Shown here: piece by piece, positions 22,275 to 28,787 of the stretch
Layout: each line of letters starts with the position of its first letter
How positions within the stretch are numbered: position 1 is the stretch's first letter
Source: Caldifarciminota bacterium
GTDB taxonomy: Bacteria; Hydrothermota; Tepidihabitantia; B3-TA06; JALVRC01
Direction of reading: 5' to 3'
Assembly: GCA_027025255.1 (NCBI GenBank)
Contig: JALVRC010000144.1
Coordinates: forward strand, 1 to 28,787
Length of the DNA: 28,787 nt
Notes under the pieces: model-generated
Seen by the model: the letters and a program-made list of their open reading frames with translations, nothing else
Told to the model about the DNA's origin: nothing
The model's database searches: none
Program-made: the position numbers and the translations under genes

Positions 22275-23246
22275 ATGTTTGAATGGCTCAAGGAACTTTC
22301 TAATCTTATTGCGCCTACTGGAGGCGAACAAAATATTCTTAAATGGCTCAAAGCTAAACTTGAAGAGTTAAATACCCAGGTTATGATAACCTCAGATAAA
22401 AGAGGCAATATTTTCGTTGAAAAAGGAGAATCAGATATCCTCATTACAGCCCATGTTGACGAAGTTGGTATAATGATAACTGAAAGAGTTGACAATAACT
22501 ATTATAGATTTACAGCTTTAGGTATCCCTGAACAATTCTTACCTGCAAAACGTATTATTTTTACGGATAATAAAAGAGGCGTAATATCAATACCTCCTCC
22601 CCACCTGAAGGTTAAAGGGCCTCAAAGTATTTCAGACATGTATATTTTTGCATTTGATGAACTTTACCCCGGAGATTTGGGAACATTTGACACAACTTTT
22701 AAGTATCTCTCAGGAGGAAAAATTATGGGCAAGGCTTTCGATAACAGAATTGGCACGTATCTTTCTCTTAAGGCTTTATTTGATCCTGATATAAAAAATA
22801 TTTCTGTTCTATTTGCCGTAGGTGAAGAAGGTGGACATATAGGCATTAAAGGAGCCTTAAAAAAATACAGAAAAAGCCTTGTTATAGCACTTGAAGGGAC
22901 TGCTGCTTCTGATATACCTTCTTTAAAGGCTCAAAGGCATGTATTATCCCTTAACTCAGGTCCAGTCATTACTATTGCAGACCGAGGCATTATAGTTAAT
23001 AACAAATTATTAGAAGGAATCATTGAAGTTGCAAAAGAGAGCTTTATTCCTTATCAATTCAAAGAAATCTTTATAGGGGGGACTGATGCCGGACCGTATC
23101 AAGCATCAGGCATACCTTCAGCTGTAATAAGTGTACCTGTAAGATATATACATTCCCCTGTAGGGATAGCAACAATTGAAGATATTCAAAATACCTATAG
23201 ACTGGTTAAAGGTTTTATTTTAAAACATTATAACTTCAGGAGGTAG
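22275..23246 (+). CDS. M42 family metallo-aminopeptidase (glutamyl aminopeptidase/TET type)
   Basis: Cytoplasmic dinuclear-metal aminopeptidase of 323 residues, near the usual M42 length. All expected active-site residues are visible: H60 and D62 (ITAHVDEVG), bridging D156 (AFDNRIG), E184/E185 (VGEEGG; general base and ligand), E207 (ALEGTAASD) and H293 (RYIHSPVG). The insert from about 70-150 corresponds to the dimerisation domain that builds the dodecameric TET shell in characterised members. Translation is predicted to begin on a leaderless message. It is followed within 2 nt by a degenerate paralogue that may pair with it. Confidence 0.93.
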   Translation: MFEWLKELSNLIAPTGGEQNILKWLKAKLEELNTQVMITSDKRGNIFVEKGESDILITAHVDEVGIMITERVDNNYYRFTALGIPEQFLPAKRIIFTDNKRGVISIPPPHLKVKGPQSISDMYIFAFDELYPGDLGTFDTTFKYLSGGKIMGKAFDNRIGTYLSLKALFDPDIKNISVLFAVGEEGGHIGIKGALKKYRKSLVIALEGTAASDIPSLKAQRHVLSLNSGPVITIADRGIIVNNKLLEGIIEVAKESFIPYQFKEIFIGGTDAGPYQASGIPSAVISVPVRYIHSPVGIATIEDIQNTYRLVKGFILKHYNFRR

Positions 23247-23247
23247 A

Positions 23248-24042
23248 TTGGAATTTAGTGAATTTATTAAAGAACAAAATCTTGCAAATCTTTTATCCTA
23301 TAATTTTAATAAAGATAATGTAGGAAATTTTTATGTGGATGGGAAAAACTTTATAATAACATCCCTTGATTTACCGTATGTTTTAGTCTCACAAGAAGAA
23401 CACCGTGAGGTCAGGGCAGTTGGGCTGGATAAAAATCTTATAAATACTGCACTCTTTAGATTTAAAAATGGCTTTGCTCACGTAGTAAATAAGGACGAGA
23501 GACTTATTTTAACCCCTGAAATAAAAGTAGAACAGGGAGAATACGGCTATCCAGTATATAAAACTATTTTTGATAATGAGTATATGTTTACCTTTGGAGC
23601 TGGTATAAAAGCACTACAATATGTACTTTTCTCTACTAAAGAAAAAGGAAAACTGTTTGCAAAGGATTTTTTATTAGACGCAAGAGGGATAAACGCTTTC
23701 TTTTTTAATAAAAAGCCGGAAGGCTTCAATATACTTTTATATCCTTTTAAAGAAAAGTCGGACATTAAAGTGGGGAAAGGTCCTGTTATTGTTGTTGATG
23801 AACCAAAATACCATACAAGGAATGAACTTATTGAAAATGTCTTAAAGAACGTAAACTATAGTGTTCAAAAAACTGTTCTAAACAACAATACTCATGCAAA
23901 TGAAATTTTTAAAGTAACCAGTAAAGAAGTAATTGTTATTGGATTAAGTGTTGGATTAAAAGAATCAATTTATGAGTATGTGTCAATAAATGACATTAAT
24001 GCTCTTTCCAATCTTTTAACAAATATTTTTTCTGAGCTGTAA
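23248..24042 (+). CDS. Degenerate M42-like protein, predicted catalytically inactive
   Basis: Protein of 264 residues whose order of elements follows the preceding M42 peptidase. VGNFYV...FIITSLDLPYV (25-44) aligns with RGNIFV...ILITAHVDEVG. KGPVIVVDEP...TRNELIENVL (177-199) aligns with SGPVITIADR...NNKLLEGIIE. THANEI...VIVIGLSV...YVSINDI aligns with TDAGPY...AVISVPV...IATIEDI. The metal ligands are lost: H60 is Leu40, D62 is Leu42, the GEEGG motif is replaced, about 38 residues including the E207 region are deleted, and H293 is Glu239. Only the Asp of the bridging position may remain (D144). The start is TTG 23248, with AGGAGG at 23238-23243. It is likely a structural or regulatory pseudo-enzyme partner. 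Homology is inferred by eye. Confidence 0.7.
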   Translation: MEFSEFIKEQNLANLLSYNFNKDNVGNFYVDGKNFIITSLDLPYVLVSQEEHREVRAVGLDKNLINTALFRFKNGFAHVVNKDERLILTPEIKVEQGEYGYPVYKTIFDNEYMFTFGAGIKALQYVLFSTKEKGKLFAKDFLLDARGINAFFFNKKPEGFNILLYPFKEKSDIKVGKGPVIVVDEPKYHTRNELIENVLKNVNYSVQKTVLNNNTHANEIFKVTSKEVIVIGLSVGLKESIYEYVSINDINALSNLLTNIFSEL

Positions 24043-24053
24043 GGAGGTAATTT

Positions 24054-27000
24054 ATGATAATGATTCTATCAATGTTTAATATAAGTGTAAACTTTACTCT
24101 TCCCTTTGAGGTTAAAAGAGGTGTTTGTAAAATTGTAAACATTAAAAACAACTCCTCCATAGGAGAAAAAGAAATTACTAATGGAACAAGCTTTTCTATA
24201 AATATACCGATAAAAGAGAGAATAGCAAATCCATATCTATACAAACTAATTGTAGAAACCCCTGGAATCGTTTGGTCAAAACCTCTTTTATCTTTTATTG
24301 AATACCCTCTTATATATTTAAACATTCCTAAAACAGTTGAGCAAGGTGAAAATTTTGTTATTGTATTTAGCATAGAGCCTCTAACAAAGAAATTAACCAG
24401 AAAATACAACTATAATTTATATATGGATAACAAAAAAATAGCCAATGGAACTGTTAAAAAAAATATTACTCTTGAACTTGTAAACAAATACGAGATTAAG
24501 GAACATAATGTAAAGGTTGAGGTTTACGATGAAGGGATAAAAAGTACAAATGCTATGACTTTCGATGTTGTCTTACCCGGAATAAAAACAATGCTTATAA
24601 CGGATAAACCTATATACCAACCCTCCCAGGAAATACACATAAGGGCATTACTACTTAGAGGAAGAGATAAGACCCCTATTGCCAATAAAGAACTTATACT
24701 AAAAATTATTGAGCCTGAAGGAAATATAGTATTACAAAAAGAAATAAAGACTGACGGGTTTGGAATAGCTTACTATAAATTTAAACTGGCTGACAGGGTA
24801 AACACTGGAAATTACTCAATAGAAATTATCAACAAAAAATCATCCTCTGTTTTAGCACAAAAAAACATACAGGTTAAATACTATAAATTACCAGCCTTCA
24901 AAATCAATCTTAAAACAAACAAAGAGTTCTATATGCCAGGAGAGATTCTTAATGGAACAGTTAACATCAATTATTTCTTTTTAAAACCCGTAGCTTTCGG
25001 AAAAGTAAATATTGCTATAAAATCATTTGATGCAGGAATGACAACCCTTAAGGAGATAAAAGGCACATTAGACAGTAAAGGGACTTTTAATTTTTCCTAT
25101 AAATTACCAGATTACTTTGTAGGACTTCCTCTGGACAAAGGGAAAGGAATGCTATTTTTAAATCTGACCTGTGAAGACAAAACCGGACATTTTGAAGAAA
25201 AGTCATTTTCCAGAACAGTAGTAAAAAAATCGATTGATATTAAAATAATACCCCTTGGAGGGAGATTAGTCAAAAACAGGGAAAACAGGGTTTTTATAAC
25301 TGCTACCTATCCTGACGGGAAGCCTGCCAAAGGGAATATACTATTTAACAGTAAAACGTTTCGGCTACGAGATGGTCTTGTCGAGACTACCATTAAACCC
25401 CGTAAATCTACTCAGGAAATTAACATAACATTTAAAGATGAGAAAAATAGGATTTTTAAGGAAGAAATCTCTTTAAAAGCCATTGATAAAGATGACATTC
25501 TTATTGTTCCTGAAAGATTTAAAGCAAAATCCGGTGAGAAATTGAGAATAGACATTTTCTCAAAAGCCTCTTATGCATATTTTGAAGTATTAAAAGAAAA
25601 TCACAGATACCTGACAAAGACTGTAAGGATTGAAAATGGAAAAGCAAAAATGTCTATAACACTACCAGATGAGCTCAGTGGTTCAGCATTACTATTTGCT
25701 TACGCAATTGATAGAGATGGTAATATAGTAAGAGATAAACGCATCATCTACGTTGAGCCAGCAAAAGATATAAACATTACGGTAAAGAAGAAAAGAAGCT
25801 ATAAACCAGGAGAATATGCTAATCTCATATTCAAGACAACAGCAGCTGGTAGACCTATCTCTGCAGCAATTGGTCTGAGTATTGTGGATGAGGCTGTCTA
25901 TGCCCTGTCTGAGCTGCATCCTGGATTAGAAAAAATATTTTTTGAGATAGAAAATGAAATACTAAAACCGCGCTTTGAAATTCACGGCCTTTCATGGGAT
26001 TTAGTAATAACACAGCCAGAAGAAAAAAAAGTAGACCTATTCCTTTCTCTTGTTAATATGGATAGTGAGCTTCCCATAGATTTACCCGAAAACAACATTG
26101 GAAGATTAGACTTGGAAACAAAAGCAGTTCTTGATAGTTTGTTAGATACACTTTATACAAAGATTGAAAATATTTACTATAATCATTACTCTGAGATTGT
26201 TAACAGTGAAAATAAAGAAAACCTTACCCCCATGTTTATTAACAACGGCTGGCTAAAAAGAAAAGAACTCATTGATCCCTATGGAGGACTTGTAAAGCTT
26301 TCTCTAATAAACGGCTATGAACTTACAATAAGTGTTGGCAGTGAGCTTAAAGCAGCTACAATAAGAAATAGACGTATAGTATTTAGAAAAATTAGACGTT
26401 TTGAACCTGAAGAAGATATTATGTCCATAAAGGGTGTAGAACCCACATTTGCTAATGGTAAAGATGGAGCAGTAAGAAAAGGTATTCCTACGCCAGTGGC
26501 AAGTGAGAAGGAAGCGACTTCAGAAGGCAGTGTACATGTAAGAAGCTACTTTCCTGAAACCTTTATCTTTAATCCCGCATTAATTACCAATAGTAATGGG
26601 ATAGCAACGCTTAATGTAAACGTTCCGGATGCCATTACAACCTACAGAATGACCATGTTAGCTTCAAGCAAATCTGGATATCTCGGTTCTAAAGAAGACA
26701 GCATTACAATCTTTCAACCCTTCTTTGTCAAACCTGACATCCCATCACGAGTAATCAGAAACGATGAAATAAGCCTCAGGGTAGGCATTTACAATTATCT
26801 TAAAAAGGATATAACTGTTAAGGTTAAGATAACCTCTGACGAGAATATAACTTTTAAAGAAACGGAAAAAACAGTATCCTTAAAAGCAGAGGATGTATCT
26901 TCAGTATATTTCCCAATGAAAGCTCTAAAAGCTGGAAAAGCGAAAATAAGAATTGATGCAATATCCAACACAGGTGATAGAGATGCTGTTATTAAATACG

Positions 27001-28586
27001 TAAATGTTTATCCTCCCGGGATTGAGAAAGAACTTACGGAAAGCGGTATACTTAATCAACTAAAAACCTTTAAGATAAATTTCCCTGAAAATGCTGATAG
27101 AGAAGCCAGAGAAACATATATCAGAATCTACCCCGGGGCTTTAGCTGACGTATTAACAGGGCTTGAAAATCTATTAAGAATGCCTTATGGATGTTTTGAA
27201 CAGACATCATCTATAACCTACCCTAATATTTTAATACTTAATTATCTCAGAGAAAAACGCATGAACAAACCTGAAATAGAACTTAAGGCAGAAACATATA
27301 TAAATCTTGGATATCAAAGATTAATAAGCTATGAAGTTAAAGGTGGTGGATTCTCATGGTTTGGCAATACACCAGCTAACAAGATTCTTACTGCTTACGG
27401 ACTAAGAGAATTTTATGACATGAAGGATGTTTATACGATTGATAAAAATCTTATAGAAAGGACCTTAAATTGGTTAATATCTGAGCAAAATGCTGATGGT
27501 TCTTTCTCCCCTGATGAAGACTACATAAACGAAGAAGTAACAGTAGGACTTGAGCAACCTGGTATACTACCAACTGCATACATTTCCTGGACATTTTCTG
27601 AAATAGGATATAATGGGAGAGCTGCCAGAAAAGCAAAACAGTATCTGTTAAAACACCTTGATGAGGCTAAAGACCCTTATGAATACGCCCTTCTTCTAAA
27701 TGCGTTTGTTGGAGAAAAAACATTTGAGAGGATTTTTAAAAAACTTATGATACTATCTAAAAGGGAAAAAGACGTAATATACTGGGAATCTAACGTACCT
27801 ACAATGACATACGGCAGAGGCATTTCAAGAAATATAGAAATAACAGGTCTTGTTGTTAATGCACTGCTCAGAGGGAGAAAACACAATGACATTGCCAAAC
27901 TTGCACTAAACTATATCTATAAGAACAGAGATCAATACGGCACATGGCACACTACACAGGCAACAATAATAGCATTAAAGGATATAATACTCGCAGAAAA
28001 AATTACAGCACCTGTTGAGGGAAAAATAGAGATAGTCTACAACAATAGAATTAAAACAATGAAAATTAAGCCAAATGATGCTCAAATGCAATTTGTGAAA
28101 ATTCCTTCTCAAGTAAAAGAATTTCATGTTAATTTTACTGGAAAAGGGTCTCCTGTTTATGAAGTAGTAAGAACCTGGTATGAAGAGGCTCAAATAAAAA
28201 ATAAAGAAGAACTATTAAACATAAATGTATCCTTTGATAGAGAGAGCCTTCCTATAAACGATTTACTTGGAGTAAGTGCAACTATTAAAACAATTGAAGG
28301 ATACACTGCAAAAATGGTTATAGTGGATCTGGGGATACCTCCTGGGTTTTCTCCCCTTTCATTTGAATGGGAACAGATGAAAAAAGATAAAAGCATTGAA
28401 GATTATTCATTCACAGGAAGACAGATAATCGTATATTTTGATGAATTAAAAAATATAAAGACTCTTAAATACCACTTAAGAGCCATGTATCCTTTAAAAA
28501 TTACAGGTGTAAATTCACGTGTATATGAATACTATTCACCTGAAAATGAAAACTTTTCTAAACCAATACCAGTTGAAGCAAAATAG
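24054..28586 (+). CDS. Bacterial alpha-2-macroglobulin family protein
   Basis: Protein of 1510 residues. The early half is a series of macroglobulin beta-sandwich domains (LITDKPIYQPSQEIHIRALL at 181-200 marks the usual MG start motif). Near 840-880 is the A2M signature region (YFPETFIFNPALITNSNG, then VPDAITTYRMTMLASS). The thioester motif PYGCFEQTSS has C1047 and Q1050 intact, followed by the alpha/alpha thioester domain to about 1300 and a receptor-binding-like end. It should trap proteases covalently in the envelope. The N-terminus (MIMILSMFNI) is a short hydrophobic stretch with no lipobox Cys. An AGGAGG site precedes ATG 24054. Unlike in many Proteobacteria there is no pbpC next to it. 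Confidence 0.93.
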   Translation: MIMILSMFNISVNFTLPFEVKRGVCKIVNIKNNSSIGEKEITNGTSFSINIPIKERIANPYLYKLIVETPGIVWSKPLLSFIEYPLIYLNIPKTVEQGENFVIVFSIEPLTKKLTRKYNYNLYMDNKKIANGTVKKNITLELVNKYEIKEHNVKVEVYDEGIKSTNAMTFDVVLPGIKTMLITDKPIYQPSQEIHIRALLLRGRDKTPIANKELILKIIEPEGNIVLQKEIKTDGFGIAYYKFKLADRVNTGNYSIEIINKKSSSVLAQKNIQVKYYKLPAFKINLKTNKEFYMPGEILNGTVNINYFFLKPVAFGKVNIAIKSFDAGMTTLKEIKGTLDSKGTFNFSYKLPDYFVGLPLDKGKGMLFLNLTCEDKTGHFEEKSFSRTVVKKSIDIKIIPLGGRLVKNRENRVFITATYPDGKPAKGNILFNSKTFRLRDGLVETTIKPRKSTQEINITFKDEKNRIFKEEISLKAIDKDDILIVPERFKAKSGEKLRIDIFSKASYAYFEVLKENHRYLTKTVRIENGKAKMSITLPDELSGSALLFAYAIDRDGNIVRDKRIIYVEPAKDINITVKKKRSYKPGEYANLIFKTTAAGRPISAAIGLSIVDEAVYALSELHPGLEKIFFEIENEILKPRFEIHGLSWDLVITQPEEKKVDLFLSLVNMDSELPIDLPENNIGRLDLETKAVLDSLLDTLYTKIENIYYNHYSEIVNSENKENLTPMFINNGWLKRKELIDPYGGLVKLSLINGYELTISVGSELKAATIRNRRIVFRKIRRFEPEEDIMSIKGVEPTFANGKDGAVRKGIPTPVASEKEATSEGSVHVRSYFPETFIFNPALITNSNGIATLNVNVPDAITTYRMTMLASSKSGYLGSKEDSITIFQPFFVKPDIPSRVIRNDEISLRVGIYNYLKKDITVKVKITSDENITFKETEKTVSLKAEDVSSVYFPMKALKAGKAKIRIDAISNTGDRDAVIKYVNVYPPGIEKELTESGILNQLKTFKINFPENADREARETYIRIYPGALADVLTGLENLLRMPYGCFEQTSSITYPNILILNYLREKRMNKPEIELKAETYINLGYQRLISYEVKGGGFSWFGNTPANKILTAYGLREFYDMKDVYTIDKNLIERTLNWLISEQNADGSFSPDEDYINEEVTVGLEQPGILPTAYISWTFSEIGYNGRAARKAKQYLLKHLDEAKDPYEYALLLNAFVGEKTFERIFKKLMILSKREKDVIYWESNVPTMTYGRGISRNIEITGLVVNALLRGRKHNDIAKLALNYIYKNRDQYGTWHTTQATIIALKDIILAEKITAPVEGKIEIVYNNRIKTMKIKPNDAQMQFVKIPSQVKEFHVNFTGKGSPVYEVVRTWYEEAQIKNKEELLNINVSFDRESLPINDLLGVSATIKTIEGYTAKMVIVDLGIPPGFSPLSFEWEQMKKDKSIEDYSFTGRQIIVYFDELKNIKTLKYHLRAMYPLKITGVNSRVYEYYSPENENFSKPIPVEAK

Positions 28587-28594
28587 GAGGTAAA

Positions 28595-28787
28595 GTGGAA
28601 CTTTTTGAAAAACTTGGCATTTTTTACATTGGTAAAGATGTAGATGCAGCTTATAAACTAACAAATAATTATACTCTTTTAAAAAGTAAGAGCTTCACAA
28701 CCCATGCAGCTATTATTGGTATGACAGGTAGTGGTAAAACAGGACTTGGAATAACGATTCTTGAAGAAGCTGCAATTGATAATATCC
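28595..28787 (+). CDS. HerA/DUF87-type ATPase, N-terminal part (cut by window end)
   Basis: The reading frame is open from GTG 28595 to the window edge (64 codons). AGGAGG at 28585-28590 lies 4 nt upstream, 8 nt after the A2M stop. The N-terminus reads MELFEKLGIFYIGKDVD, followed by the phrase THAAIIGMTGSGKTGLGI, which holds the Walker A P-loop GMTGSGKT (residues 42-49). This opening resembles HerA/DUF87-type ATP-binding proteins, in which a conserved His precedes the P-loop. The rest is outside the window, so domain content and true length cannot be judged. It belongs to the M42/A2M operon. Confidence 0.8.
   Translation, partial: MELFEKLGIFYIGKDVDAAYKLTNNYTLLKSKSFTTHAAIIGMTGSGKTGLGITILEEAAIDNI

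Noticed and set aside
1..28787. CRISPR arrays, tandem repeats, transposases, tRNA or rRNA genes
   Set aside because: I saw none on reading both strands. Small or divergent structured RNAs cannot be excluded without a covariance search.

Overview
The window is AT-rich, tightly packed bacterial DNA with 28 genes, almost no intergenic space, and no rRNA, tRNA, CRISPR, insertion sequence or phage gene that I can see. Two predicted outer-membrane barrel proteins, an alpha-2-macroglobulin and FeoAB point to a Gram-negative-type, probably anaerobic bacterium. The gene families (LipS1/LipS2 lipoate assembly, DUF4416, DUF502, DUF6754 cluster) and many GTG/TTG starts fit an uncultivated candidate-phylum lineage of the WOR-3 type. 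That placement is an inference from gene content only.

Layout. (1) 86-574: small predicted barrel protein. (2) 714-7637: one apparent operon of a DtxR-type regulator, FeoA, FeoB, LipS1, LipT, LipS2 and an sLpl(AB)-type lipoate ligase fused to DUF116. It places Fe(II) uptake and Fe-S-dependent lipoyl synthesis behind one promoter that carries a possible metalloregulator site. (3) 7710-9927: a free-standing aspartokinase-like ACT-ACT protein followed by two sugar-type ABC permeases. (4) 9838-11848, minus strand: ScpB, DUF4416, a QueD/PTPS-like protein lacking its catalytic residues, and DUF502, whose tail overlaps the permease gene antisense by 90 bp. (5) 12000-14487: a membrane-anchored GltD-like flavoprotein with a reduced Fe-S domain, and a YitT-family protein. 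(6) 22155-14484, minus strand: MazG-like protein, DUF6754/fibronectin-type protein, three uncharacterised membrane proteins, phosphomannomutase/phosphoglucomutase and a large SprA-like barrel protein, apparently one seven-gene operon. (7) 22275 to the end: M42 aminopeptidase, a degenerate M42 paralogue, a 1510-residue alpha-2-macroglobulin with an intact thioester, and the start of a HerA/DUF87-type ATPase.

Expression signals are unusually readable. Seven promoters can be placed, and all have a 16-bp spacer between TTGACA-like and TATAAT-like boxes. Four lie upstream of a Shine-Dalgarno sequence and a start codon 17-30 nt beyond the -10 box. In three others the start codon lies only 5-6 nt beyond the -10 box, which predicts leaderless mRNAs for scpB, the mazG-DUF6754 operon and the M42-A2M operon.

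The best candidates for undescribed biology are the DUF6754 membrane cassette with its linked mutase and outer-membrane barrel, the dead M42 paralogue beside alpha-2-macroglobulin and a HerA-like ATPase, the membrane-anchored GltD-like fusion, and the iron-uptake/lipoate-assembly super-operon.
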